The notes beneath the pieces were generated by a model. That model ran no database searches, was not told the DNA's origin, and was given only the letters and a program-made list of their open reading frames with translations. A program made the position numbers and the translations under genes. Shown here one piece after another: positions 8,535-17,026 of a stretch of DNA of 64,000 bases. The stretch comes from Streptomyces pseudovenezuelae (GTDB lineage: Bacteria; Actinomycetota; Actinomycetes; Streptomycetales; Streptomycetaceae): contig NZ_JARXVH010000011.1 in assembly GCF_029892565.1 (NCBI RefSeq), positions 62,001 to 126,000 on the forward strand, read 5' to 3'. Positions within the stretch are counted from its first letter, which is position 1, and every line of letters begins with the position of its first letter.

Positions 8535-9593
8535 TCACGTCCCGGCCCCGACCTCCCGCACCAGCTCGATCGCCCGCCCCAGCGTGCCAAGCCGGGCGTC
8601 CAGGCTCTCCCCCGCCGGATACAGCCGTACGGTGTCGACCCCCGCGTCCCGCCACACCCGCAGCCGGCGTCGCACCATCGCCTCGGTGCCGATCAGGGTG
8701 GTGCCCAGGACCATGTCGTCGGTGACGAGGGCCGCCGCGCCGTCCCGGTCGCCGGCCTGCCAGCGCTCGCGCACCTCGGCGGCCACCTCGGCCCAACCCT
8801 GGCGGCTGTAGGCGCGGTTGTAGAAGTTGGTGGACGCCGAGCCCATACCGCCCAGGCTGAACGCGAGTTCCTTCTTGCGGCCGGCGACCATCGCGCCGAG
8901 GGCGTCCTCGTCGGCGGCGAAGGCGACCTCGGCACCCTGGCAGACGTCGAGGTCGGCCCGCCCGCGCCCGCTCCGGGCGAGCCCCTCGTCGAGCGGGGCG
9001 AAGTAGGCCTCGGCGGCGCCCTCGGGCACGAAGCTGGTGCCGAGCCAGCCGTCGGCGACCTCGCCGGTCAGCCGCAGCATGGCCGGTGACAGGGCGGCGA
9101 GGTAGACGGGGACGGTGTGCTCGGCCCGCGTCGACAGACGCATCGGGACGGCGTCGCCGTCGGGCAACGGGATACGGAACTCCGTGCCGACGTAGGAGAG
9201 TTTGCCGCCGTCGAGGACGCGGCGCACGATCTCCACGGTCTCTCGCATCCGGGCCAGCGGCCGGGCGAACGGAACGCCGTGCAGGCCCTCCATCACCTGG
9301 GGGCCGGATGCCCCGAGGCCCAGCAGGAAGCGTCCGCCGGAGAGGTTGGAGAGCGTGATCGCGGTCTGCGCGACGGCCACCGGGGTGCGGGTGCCGATCT
9401 GGATGACGCCGGAGCCCAGCAGCATCCGGTCGGTGCGGGCGGCGTAGTAGCCGAGGGCTGAGGGCGCGTCGGAACCCCAGGCCTCGGCCACCCAGCAGAC
9501 GTCGAGTCCGAGTTTCTCGGCCTCCACGACGAAGTCGGTCTGTTCCGACCAGAGTTGGCCGCCGGAGGCCTCGACGGTGGTCGCCGTACGCAT
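8535..9593 (-). CDS. LLM-class flavin/F420-dependent oxidoreductase
   Basis: About 352 residues with the bacterial luciferase-like TIM barrel: an N-terminal strand, a SGVIQIGTRTPVAVAQTA segment, then the LGASGPQVMEGLHG loop that binds the cofactor phosphate in F420-dependent members. Actinobacterial relatives are usually F420-dependent, so F420 is favoured over FMN by family only. The ATG at 9593 shares one base with the stop of the SRPBCC gene (TGATG), so the two are co-translated. Substrate is unknown. Confidence 0.8.
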   Translation of the reverse strand: MRTATTVEASGGQLWSEQTDFVVEAEKLGLDVCWVAEAWGSDAPSALGYYAARTDRMLLGSGVIQIGTRTPVAVAQTAITLSNLSGGRFLLGLGASGPQVMEGLHGVPFARPLARMRETVEIVRRVLDGGKLSYVGTEFRIPLPDGDAVPMRLSTRAEHTVPVYLAALSPAMLRLTGEVADGWLGTSFVPEGAAEAYFAPLDEGLARSGRGRADLDVCQGAEVAFAADEDALGAMVAGRKKELAFSLGGMGSASTNFYNRAYSRQGWAEVAAEVRERWQAGDRDGAAALVTDDMVLGTTLIGTEAMVRRRLRVWRDAGVDTVRLYPAGESLDARLGTLGRAIELVREVGAGT

Positions 9594-10102
9594 CAGCCGG
9601 TCTCCGCCAGCTGCTTGATCCGCTCCAGGGTGACCGTCATGTTCCGCTCGAACTCCCGCAGCCGCACGAACACGATCTTCTCCTCCTTCTCCGGCATCCG
9701 GTCGATGGCCTCGGACAGCCCGGAGCGACCGGGGCCCAACTGCATCCACTCCGACAACTCGGTGCCGCCGTCGCCCGCGTGGAGGCGGAAGCGCCAGACG
9801 GCGGACGGGTCCGCGGGGTCCTCCACCGCCCAGCCGAAGACGTGACCCGCTTCGTACTCGACGACGTACGAGATGGTGGACCAATTCCCCAACGCCTCAT
9901 GCCTGTTGCGGCCGACGAACCGGGCGCCGAGCGCTGGACCGGTGGCGCCGTCGAGCCATTCCACCGACTGGAGTTCGTCGCTCATGCCCGGCATCAGTCC
10001 GACGTCCGACACCAGTGCCCACACCCGGTCGGGCGGGGCGTCGATCCACGTCCGCACCTCGACGGTGGGCCTGTCGGTGTAGCGCACACCTGTCCACTTC
10101 AC
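9593..10102 (-). CDS. SRPBCC (polyketide cyclase/START-like) protein
   Basis: About 169 residues. The helix-grip pattern begins with VEVRTWIDAPPDRVWALVSDVG and ends with a long C-terminal helix (LREFERNMTVTLERIKQL). The GTG at 10102 is chosen because GAGGAGG lies about 9-10 nt upstream; longer starts have no ribosome site. It is the first gene of a two-gene unit with the LLM oxidoreductase, so it may bind or present that enzyme's hydrophobic substrate (inference). Confidence 0.75.
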   Translation of the reverse strand: MKWTGVRYTDRPTVEVRTWIDAPPDRVWALVSDVGLMPGMSDELQSVEWLDGATGPALGARFVGRNRHEALGNWSTISYVVEYEAGHVFGWAVEDPADPSAVWRFRLHAGDGGTELSEWMQLGPGRSGLSEAIDRMPEKEEKIVFVRLREFERNMTVTLERIKQLAETG

Positions 10103-10211
10103 GCCGGTCGGCCTCCTCGTCGTCGAGGGATGTTTACCGCATGTCGTCACGATAGCCAGTCGTCAACTTCACTTCTTTCCTTAAGTGTTGACGCACCCCA
10201 TCGGACCTGCC

Positions 10212-10227
10212 AAGGTCTGGACCAGTT
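10212..10227. promoter_or_regulatory. DasR-like operator (dre) upstream of the chitinase
   Basis: The sequence AAGGTCTGGACCAGTT contains a 10-bp near-palindrome centred on GGTCTGGACC and closely fits the DasR responsive element (consensus near ACTGGTCTAGACCAGT). It lies about 65 bp before the chitinase start, the usual place for DasR control of chitin genes by N-acetylglucosamine signals. Confidence 0.75.
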
Positions 10228-10290
10228 CGCATCAGTGGTGCCCCCTGGACTTACCCCCAACCCCCCACTCACCACCAAGGAGCGACATCC

Positions 10291-11451
10291 GTGATGCTCT
10301 CCCCTGCCTTTGGGCTGCTCCGCCCCAGACGTGTCGTACTAAACCGTCTCACCGTCGTCGCCGCTCTCGTCGCCCTGCTGACTGCCGCGATGACAACGTT
10401 GTTCACCGTCGTACCGGCCCATGCGGCGGACGGACGGATCACCGGCCTGGCCGGCAAGTGCGTCGACGTCGCGGGCGCGAGCAGCGCCAACGGGACCGCC
10501 GTACAGCTCTACGACTGCAACGGCACCGCCGCCCAGACCTGGTCCAACTCCGGCGACGGCACCCTGCGTGCGCTCGGCAAGTGTCTGGACGTGACCGGCG
10601 CCGCCACCGCGGACGGCACCACGGTCCAGCTCTACGACTGCAACGGCTCCGCCGCTCAGAAGTGGGCCGTCAGTTCGGCCAACGACATCGTCAATCCGCA
10701 GGCCAACAAGTGCCTGGACGTGACCGGCAACAACTCCGCCAACGGCACCCGGCTGCAGATCTGGACCTGCTCGGGCGCCGCGAACCAGAAGTGGAGTGCC
10801 CCCGCGAGCGGCGGTGGCGGCGGCAACCCCTCGGGCTTCGTGGTGAGTGAGGCACAGTTCAACCAGATCTTCCCGGGCCGGAATTCGTTCTACAGCTACA
10901 GCGGCCTGACCGCCGCGCTCTCCGCCTACCCGGGCTTCGCGAACACCGGCTCCGACACCGTCAAGAAGCAGGAAGCCGCAGCCTTCCTGGCCAACGTCAG
11001 CCACGAGACCGGCGGGTTGGTGTACGTGGTCGAGCAGAACACCGCCAACTACCCCACGTACTGCGACTGGAGCCAGTCGTATGGCTGCCCCGCCGGACAG
11101 GCCGCCTACTACGGGCGCGGCCCCATCCAGCTCTCCTGGAACTTCAACTACAAGGCCGCCGGCGACGCTCTCGGCATCGACCTGCTGAACAACCCCTGGC
11201 TGGTGCAGAACGACTCGGCCGTGGCCTGGAAGACCGGTCTGTGGTACTGGAACACGCAGTCCGGACCCGGCTCGATGACCCCCCACAACGCCATGGTCAA
11301 CGGCGCCGGCTTCGGCCAGACCATCCGCTCCATCAACGGCTCCCTCGAATGCGACGGCCGCAACCCCGCCCAGGTCCAAAGCCGCGTCGACGCCTACAAC
11401 CGCATCACGTCCATCCTCGGCGTCACCCCCGGCGCCAACCTCTACTGCTGA
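10291..11451 (+). CDS. Secreted GH19 chitinase with N-terminal ricin-type (CBM13) lectin domain
   Basis: A 386-residue exoenzyme that hydrolyses chitin. A signal peptide (about 1-46, ending PAHAA) is followed by a ricin-B-like module (about 48-170) with repeated CLDVTG and QLYDCNG..QKW units, a Gly-rich linker, and a GH19 catalytic domain. The catalytic glutamates are E239 in SHETGG and E248 in VVEQN; the YYGRGPIQLSWNFNY signature follows. GTG at 10291 has AAGGAG 8 nt upstream and is favoured over ATG at 10294. The DasR-like site upstream predicts induction during chitin or amino-sugar signalling. The NPP1 gene follows 26 bp later. Confidence 0.93.
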   Translation: MMLSPAFGLLRPRRVVLNRLTVVAALVALLTAAMTTLFTVVPAHAADGRITGLAGKCVDVAGASSANGTAVQLYDCNGTAAQTWSNSGDGTLRALGKCLDVTGAATADGTTVQLYDCNGSAAQKWAVSSANDIVNPQANKCLDVTGNNSANGTRLQIWTCSGAANQKWSAPASGGGGGNPSGFVVSEAQFNQIFPGRNSFYSYSGLTAALSAYPGFANTGSDTVKKQEAAAFLANVSHETGGLVYVVEQNTANYPTYCDWSQSYGCPAGQAAYYGRGPIQLSWNFNYKAAGDALGIDLLNNPWLVQNDSAVAWKTGLWYWNTQSGPGSMTPHNAMVNGAGFGQTIRSINGSLECDGRNPAQVQSRVDAYNRITSILGVTPGANLYC

Positions 11452-11477
11452 CGTTCCACGCGCGACAAGGAAGCCCG

Positions 11478-12245
11478 ATGAACAAGTTGAGATCCCTCAC
11501 CCAGGTTCTTCTCGGCACCCTCGGAGCGATGACGCTCGTCGTGGCGGTCCCGGCGAGTGCCCACGCCAGTGTCCTGACCCAGCTGCCCCAGAACGCCGAC
11601 GGCCTGGAGCAGACCTACTCCCCGGCCTACGACTACGACGGTGACGGCTGCTACGCCACCGCCGCCATAGGCGCCGACGGCACCCTCAACCCCGGCCTTA
11701 AGCTCGGCGGGGACGTCAACGGGCACTGCCACGACTACGCCCAACTCGCCAGCGCAAACACCTACTCGCGCGAGAAGTGCAACAACGACTGGTGCGCGGT
11801 CATGTACGCCAGTTACTTCGAGAAGGACCAGGCCACCCTCGGTCCGGCCGCGATAGGGCACACGCACGACTGGGAACACGTCATCGTGTGGATCAACAAC
11901 AACCAGGTCCAGTACGTGTCGGCGTCGCAGCACAGCAGCTACGCGACGGCCGCCGCCTCGTCGATCCGGTTCGACGGCACGCACCCCAAGATCGTGTATC
12001 ACAAGGACGGTGTCTCGACGCACTGCTTCCGCTTCGCCAACAGCAACGACGAGCCGGCGGAGAACGCCACGGGCAACTGGTTCTACCCGCGCCTGGTCGG
12101 CTGGAACGGTTACCCGGCCGGTTTCCGCGACAAGCTCATGAGCGCCGACTTCGGTTCGGCCACCCTCAAGATCGACGACGGCGACTTCCAGTACAACCTC
12201 AACTACGCGAAGCCGTCCGGGATCCCCTTCGACCCGTACGCGTGA
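11478..12245 (+). CDS. Secreted NPP1 (necrosis-inducing, NLP-type) protein
   Basis: A 255-residue protein with a signal peptide (about 1-30, ASAHA). It carries the heptapeptide GHTHDWE at 127-133, equivalent to GHRHDWE of NLP proteins, plus the HCHDY and EKDQ segments of the fold. In NLPs this loop binds a divalent metal and sphingolipid head groups of plant membranes; the Arg-to-Thr change at position 3 may alter that. A GGAAG site precedes the ATG. It lies 26 bp behind the chitinase, so the pair is probably co-transcribed, and ends at a strong terminator. Confidence 0.88.
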   Translation: MNKLRSLTQVLLGTLGAMTLVVAVPASAHASVLTQLPQNADGLEQTYSPAYDYDGDGCYATAAIGADGTLNPGLKLGGDVNGHCHDYAQLASANTYSREKCNNDWCAVMYASYFEKDQATLGPAAIGHTHDWEHVIVWINNNQVQYVSASQHSSYATAAASSIRFDGTHPKIVYHKDGVSTHCFRFANSNDEPAENATGNWFYPRLVGWNGYPAGFRDKLMSADFGSATLKIDDGDFQYNLNYAKPSGIPFDPYA

Positions 12246-12255
12246 GCCGGATGTG

Positions 12256-12292
12256 ACGAAGGGGCCGGGGTCCCAGACCCCGGCCCCTTCGT
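12256..12292 (+). terminator. Stem-loop terminator after the chitinase/NPP1 unit
   Basis: A perfect 17-bp inverted repeat with a 3-nt loop (left arm 12256-12272, right arm 12276-12292), 10 bp after the NPP1 stop. The stem is GC-rich and lacks a T-tract, as usual in Streptomyces. Confidence 0.85.
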
Positions 12293-12353
12293 GATCCGGC
12301 CGATCCGGTGTTCCTGCCGCCGTTCGGCGGCCCCGCACGGTTTGATGGTCATC

Positions 12354-13181
12354 ATGACCACCGACGAGCACGCCCGGCTCATGCTGGCCAATCAGGCGAA
12401 CTGGGACGCCCGCACCCCCGTCCATCTCGCCAGCCACTTCTACGGCCTCGACCAGGACCTCGATCTGGCGCGCTGGTTCGGCGACTTCGAGTGGGCGGAC
12501 CTCGGCGAGCTGGCCGGACAGGACGTGCTCCATCTCCAGTGCCACCTCGGCACGGAGACGATCGCCTTCGCCCAGCGCGGCGCACGGGCGACCGGGCTCG
12601 ACTTCTCGGCCGCGTCGGTGGCGGCAGCCCGTGACATCGCGGCGAAGGCCGGACTGGACGTCGAATACGTCCGGTCGAACGTGTACGACGCCGTGGAGGC
12701 CCTGGGCGGGCGGCAGTTCGACGTCGTGTACACCGGCAAGGGAGCGCTGTGCTATCTGCCGGACCTCGCGCGCTGGGCGGGTGTGATGACCCAACTCCTG
12801 CGCCCCGGTGGGAAGTTGTACATCTGCGAGTTCCACCCGCTGCTCAACTCGCTGGGTCCGAAGCCGGGTCCGGACGAGGGCCCAGAGCTGCTGCTGCGCC
12901 ACGACTACCTCGCCGGCGCCGGCGCCGTGCACTGCGACGGCACGCACACGTACACCGACGGCCCGGCCGTCGAGGGCGCCACCGACAGTTACGAGTGGAT
13001 GCACGGAATAAGCGAGGTCATCAACACGTTGATCGGAGCAGGACTGAAAATCCAGCGCCTGACGGAGAGCGACGAGCTGCCGTGGCCGCGCTGGCCACAG
13101 ATGGTCCGCACCGCTTCCGGCTGGTGGCGCTTGCCGGAGCCCAGGATTCCTCTCCTGTACGGCCTCCTCGCCACCCACTGA
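12354..13181 (+). CDS. Class I SAM-dependent methyltransferase
   Basis: About 275 residues with a methyltransferase Rossmann core. Motif I is atypical (VLHLQCHLGTETIAFAQRG in place of DxGxGxG) and is followed by TGLDFSAASVAAA and LLRPGGKLYICEFHP. This LQCHxGxxT variant defines a known subgroup of small-molecule methyltransferases. The ATG at 12354 is chosen; an in-frame ATG at 12345 is possible and neither has a clear ribosome site, so the message may be leaderless. Substrate is unknown. Confidence 0.8.
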   Translation: MTTDEHARLMLANQANWDARTPVHLASHFYGLDQDLDLARWFGDFEWADLGELAGQDVLHLQCHLGTETIAFAQRGARATGLDFSAASVAAARDIAAKAGLDVEYVRSNVYDAVEALGGRQFDVVYTGKGALCYLPDLARWAGVMTQLLRPGGKLYICEFHPLLNSLGPKPGPDEGPELLLRHDYLAGAGAVHCDGTHTYTDGPAVEGATDSYEWMHGISEVINTLIGAGLKIQRLTESDELPWPRWPQMVRTASGWWRLPEPRIPLLYGLLATH

Positions 13182-13453
13182 AGGCTCACACCCCCCGAGA
13201 ACCCTGTGGTACGGTCCTCGCAGCACTTGTGTACGCCCCCTTCTGGGCGCCGGTGCCAGTTCAGTTCGCCGCATCGCCCGCCGTTTCCAGGCCGGCGCAC
13301 CGGCTCTCCAGCACCACTTCGTGACCGGCACCGCTGTGCCGTACCCGAGGTGCTGTTTCTCTCGCCGCCGAAGGCGCACGTCCGCCTTCCCTCTCGCGGC
13401 ATCCCCTTCCTTCGCATGCCACATGCCGACCGTCCTCGAAAGGACACACCATC

Positions 13454-14596
13454 ATGACCACCACACTCGAACACCCCTCAGTCAAGCAAGAACCCACGAC
13501 CCAGGTCGCCGTCGGTGTCCTCGACATCGACACGAACGGGAAGGGGCATCTGCGCGCCGAGAGCCTGCAGCCCTCCCCGTCCGACCCCACGGTCTCCCCC
13601 GCCCTGATCCGCCGTCACGGCCTGCGCAAGGGCGACCTCGTCGAAGGCGTACGCGACAACCGACGCGCCCTGACCGAGGTCGTGCGGATCGACGGACGCA
13701 CACCCGCCGAACTGCGCGGTCGCCGCAGCTTCCGTGACCTCACCCCGCTGCACCCGCAGGAGCGGCTCCGTCTCGAACACCCGGCGGCCGGTCTGACCGG
13801 ACGGGTCGCCGACCTGATCGCACCCGTCGGCAAGGGCCAGCGCGGGCTGATCGTGGCCCCGCCGAAGACCGGCAAGACCGTGCTGCTCCAGCAGATCGCG
13901 GCCGCCGTCGCCGGCAACCACCCCGAGGCCCGGCTGATGGTGGTGCTGCTCGACGAGCGCCCCGAGGAGGTCACCGACATGCGGCGCTCCGTGCGCGGCG
14001 AGGTGTACGCCTCGACCTTCGACCGGCCCGCCAAGCAGCACATCGCGCTCGCCGAGCTGGTGATCGAGCGGGCGAAGCGCCTGGTCGAGGCCGGTGAGGA
14101 CGTCGTCATCCTGCTCGACTCCCTGACCCGGCTGTGCCGGGCGCACAACAACGCGGCCGCCTCCGGTGGCCGTACCCTCAGCGGCGGTGTCGACGCGACC
14201 GCGCTGCTCGGCCCCAAGCGGTTCTTCGGTGCCGCCCGACTGGCCGAGGAAGGCGGTTCGCTCACGATCCTCGCCACAGCGCTGGTGGAGACCGGCTCCC
14301 GCGCCGACGACTACTTCTTCGAGGAGCTCAAGAGCACCGGCAACATGGAGCTCCGACTGAGCCGCGACCTCGCCTCCCGGCGCGTCTTCCCGGCCGTCGA
14401 CATCAACCCGTCCGGCACCCGCCGCGAGGAACTCCTCCTGACCCCGGCCGAGTTGACCACCGTGCACGGACTGCGGCGCGCGCTGCAGACCCGCGACGGC
14501 CAGGGCAGCATGGAAACCCTGCTGGAGCGGATGCGGGACACCCCGGACAACGCGACCTTCCTGCGCCGCATCCAGCCGACACTGCCCGCCGGCTGA
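13454..14596 (+). CDS. Short Rho-family transcription termination factor paralogue
   Basis: A 380-residue Rho ATPase/helicase. The P-loop APPKTGKT is at 135-142, with LLDERPEEVTDM, the Q-loop RRSVRGEVYASTFD, Walker B VVILLDSLTRL and the R-loop LSGGVDATALLGPKRFFGAAR all present. The housekeeping actinobacterial Rho has a long N-terminal insert that is missing here. The RNA-binding RNP1 segment reads GKGHLR (29-34), where E. coli has GFGFLR, so the stacking aromatics are lost. A 272-bp non-coding stretch precedes it; I see no firm element there beyond a weak TACGGT -10-like box near 13210. The start has AAAGGA upstream. It is a paralogue of Rho, perhaps with altered RNA preference. Confidence 0.85.
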   Translation: MTTTLEHPSVKQEPTTQVAVGVLDIDTNGKGHLRAESLQPSPSDPTVSPALIRRHGLRKGDLVEGVRDNRRALTEVVRIDGRTPAELRGRRSFRDLTPLHPQERLRLEHPAAGLTGRVADLIAPVGKGQRGLIVAPPKTGKTVLLQQIAAAVAGNHPEARLMVVLLDERPEEVTDMRRSVRGEVYASTFDRPAKQHIALAELVIERAKRLVEAGEDVVILLDSLTRLCRAHNNAAASGGRTLSGGVDATALLGPKRFFGAARLAEEGGSLTILATALVETGSRADDYFFEELKSTGNMELRLSRDLASRRVFPAVDINPSGTRREELLLTPAELTTVHGLRRALQTRDGQGSMETLLERMRDTPDNATFLRRIQPTLPAG

Positions 14597-14729
14597 CCCG
14601 GGGGAAGCAGCGCACCTCACGGCCGACCCGACCCGCACGACAGCCCCTGTGCGGCATCCGGGTTGCACGCGGGTGCCGATCGGCCCGGGCAGCACGGTCG
14701 GCGGAGGGTCCGTTCCTACGGTGGCCGGT

Positions 14730-15926
14730 ATGACTATCGGATTCTCTTCCCGGGCCGGGGTCACGACCTGCGCGTTCTGTGTGGCGGGCGTCCTGGCGTT
14801 CGCGCCCCTCGCGTCAGCCGTCGGCACGGAACCCACGCCACCCGGCGCCCCCGGGGCGGCGGCCGTACAGCCCTCCCTGCTCTACCGATCCGGCACCCAG
14901 GCCAGGCCCCATCGCGGAGCCCCCGGCGTCCCGGACCTCTCCGCGCTCTCCTGGCTCGTCGCCGACGCCCGCACCGGCGAGGTGCTCGCCGCGCACGACG
15001 CGCATCGCCGGCTGCCGCCCGCCAGCACCCTCAAGACCCTCTTCGCCCTCACCGTGCTGCCTGCCCTGCCCGGCGGCATCCGGCACAAGGTCAAGGAGAA
15101 GGAGCTGGCGGGCATCGGCGCGGGCAGCAGCCTGGTCGGCGTCGCCGAGGGCCGCACGTACCGGATCGCCGACCTGTGGCGGGGGGTCTTCCTCAATTCC
15201 GGCAACGACGCCGTGCACGTCCTCGCCTCGCTCAACGGCGGCTGGCGTACGACGGCCGCGCGGATGCAGGCCAAGGCCCGCGCGCTCGGCGCCCGCGACA
15301 CCCACGTCCGTTCGCCCGACGGCTACGACACCCCGGGCCAGGTGTCATCGGCGTACGACCTGGCCGTCTTCGGGCGGGCGGGGCTGCGCAACGCGGACTT
15401 CGCGCGATACTGCGGCACGGCCGAGGCGCGATTCCCGGGCGGGGGCGGATGGTCGTACGGGATCCAGAACACCAATCGGCTGCTGACCGGCGCGGACGGC
15501 GTGGAAGCGTATCCGGGGCTGATCGGTGTCAAGAACGGCTACACCAGCAACGCGGGGAACACGCTTGTCGCGGCGGCCCGGCACGGTGGGCGCACGCTGG
15601 TCGCCACGGTGATGAACCCCCAGGCGGGTGGTGGTTTCGCGGTCTACGAAGAGGCCCGCGAGCTGCTCGACTGGGGGTTCTCCGCGGCCGGGCGGGTCGA
15701 TCCGGTGGGCTCGCTGGACGCGCTGCGCGTCAGGCCGAGGCCGGGACCCGAGGTCCAGCCGGTGGCGGCCGCGGTCGCGCCGGAGGACGGGCCCGGCTGG
15801 GCCGAGACCTGGGCCGTCTCCGGGGCCGCCGCGCTCGGCGCGGGCGCGGTGGCGCTGGTACTGCGCGCAAGGGGCGGCCAGTTCAGGGGCGGTCGCGTCA
15901 AGGGCGCCCGGTCGGGTCGGAGCTGA
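14730..15926 (+). CDS. D-alanyl-D-alanine carboxypeptidase (penicillin-binding protein, S11 family)
   Basis: About 398 residues. It trims the terminal D-Ala of peptidoglycan stem peptides at the outer face of the membrane. The three active-site motifs are S99-T-L-K102, S157-G-N159 and K268-N-G270 (KNG in place of KTG, common in actinobacterial DacB proteins). A signal peptide (1-31) and a C-terminal membrane segment (about 360-380) anchor it. The ATG at 14730 has no ribosome site, but TACGGT lies 7 nt before it, consistent with a leaderless transcript. Its 3' end overlaps the convergent mannosyltransferase gene by 283 bp. Confidence 0.88.
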   Translation: MTIGFSSRAGVTTCAFCVAGVLAFAPLASAVGTEPTPPGAPGAAAVQPSLLYRSGTQARPHRGAPGVPDLSALSWLVADARTGEVLAAHDAHRRLPPASTLKTLFALTVLPALPGGIRHKVKEKELAGIGAGSSLVGVAEGRTYRIADLWRGVFLNSGNDAVHVLASLNGGWRTTAARMQAKARALGARDTHVRSPDGYDTPGQVSSAYDLAVFGRAGLRNADFARYCGTAEARFPGGGGWSYGIQNTNRLLTGADGVEAYPGLIGVKNGYTSNAGNTLVAAARHGGRTLVATVMNPQAGGGFAVYEEARELLDWGFSAAGRVDPVGSLDALRVRPRPGPEVQPVAAAVAPEDGPGWAETWAVSGAAALGAGAVALVLRARGGQFRGGRVKGARSGRS

Positions 15927-17026
15927 CCGGCCGGCAGCCACAGGAGCAGGCCGAGGGTGATCCAGGTGTAGATGTTGCTGCCGAGGAATCCGTCGACGCC
16001 GGACGCGTCGTGGAACCACAGCCACACCACACTGGTGCACAGCACCGCGTACAGGGCGCCCGCGATCCGCGGGTGCCCTGTACGGACGAGTACGGCGAAG
16101 GACGGCAGCAGCCACACCAGGTGGTGCACCCAGGTGATCGGGCTGACCAGGCACGCGGCAAGGCCGGTGAGGGCGAACGCGGCCGTCCAGTCGCCGGCCG
16201 CGACCGCCCGCCGGGTGCGCACCGCCCAGACGCCGAGGACCAGCAGGACCGCCAGCGCCCAGACCGGGCGGCCCTCGATGCCGAGGCGGGCGAGGATGCC
16301 CTGCAGCGACTGGTTGGAGACGTAGTCGAGTCGGCCCACCCGGCTGGTGTCCCACAGCGCCACTGTCCAGTAGAACCGTGACGCGCCCGGGTCCGCCCAG
16401 GCGGCCAGCGCGGTGGCCGCCCCCGCGACGGCCGTGGCGACGGCGGCGGCGCGCGGGCGGCGGGCGAGCAGGAGCAGTCCGATGAAGAGCGCGGGCGTCA
16501 GCTTGATCGCGGCGGCCAGGCCGATGCCGACACCGGCCCGGTTGCCCCGCCCGGTGCGCAGCAGCCACGCGTCCCCGAGCACGAGCCCCAGCAGCAGCAG
16601 GTTGACCTGGCCGAAGCTGAAGGTGTCCCGGATCGGCTCGAACAGCGCCAGCAGACAGGCGCCCAGGGCACAGCCGTACCAGCCGTAGCGCCGCCAGGCT
16701 CCCTCGGTCACGATGTGCACGACCAGCGCCAGGGCGGCCAAGTTCAGCAGCAGCGAGAGCGCGATCGCGGTACGCAGGCCTACGAGCGCCATGGGCAGCA
16801 TGCCGACGGCGGCGAACGGCGGATAGGTGAAGCCGTAGTCCGTGCCGGGCACCCGGTAGTCGTAGATGCGTCCGCCGTGGTGGACCCAGCCGTTGACGGC
16901 GCCGTAGTAGACGCGCAGGTCGAACCAGTCGCGCAGCAGTGGGACGGTCGCGGTGAAGGCCGCGACGGCGGCGGCGAGGGCGAGGACCAGCAGCAGTCTG
17001 CCGCGGTCGGTGCTGGGCCGCCTCAT
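15644..17026 (-). CDS. GT87-type polyprenyl-phosphate-mannose dependent mannosyltransferase
   Basis: About 460 residues, a polytopic GT-C glycosyltransferase (DUF2029). The conserved loop Asp is in LLRDWFDLRVYY, followed by TYPPFAAV and many hydrophobic helices. It likely adds alpha-mannose to a lipid-linked or surface glycan outside the membrane. Start ATG overlaps the mptB-like stop (ATGA), so the two form an operon. The last 94 codons run antisense through the end of the carboxypeptidase gene and encode a low-complexity Ser/Thr/Ala/Pro tail; see findings. Confidence 0.85.
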   Translation of the reverse strand: MRRPSTDRGRLLLVLALAAAVAAFTATVPLLRDWFDLRVYYGAVNGWVHHGGRIYDYRVPGTDYGFTYPPFAAVGMLPMALVGLRTAIALSLLLNLAALALVVHIVTEGAWRRYGWYGCALGACLLALFEPIRDTFSFGQVNLLLLGLVLGDAWLLRTGRGNRAGVGIGLAAAIKLTPALFIGLLLLARRPRAAAVATAVAGAATALAAWADPGASRFYWTVALWDTSRVGRLDYVSNQSLQGILARLGIEGRPVWALAVLLVLGVWAVRTRRAVAAGDWTAAFALTGLAACLVSPITWVHHLVWLLPSFAVLVRTGHPRIAGALYAVLCTSVVWLWFHDASGVDGFLGSNIYTWITLGLLLWLPAGQLRPDRAPLTRPPLNWPPLARSTSATAPAPSAAAPETAQVSAQPGPSSGATAAATGWTSGPGLGLTRSASSEPTGSTRPAAENPQSSSSRASS

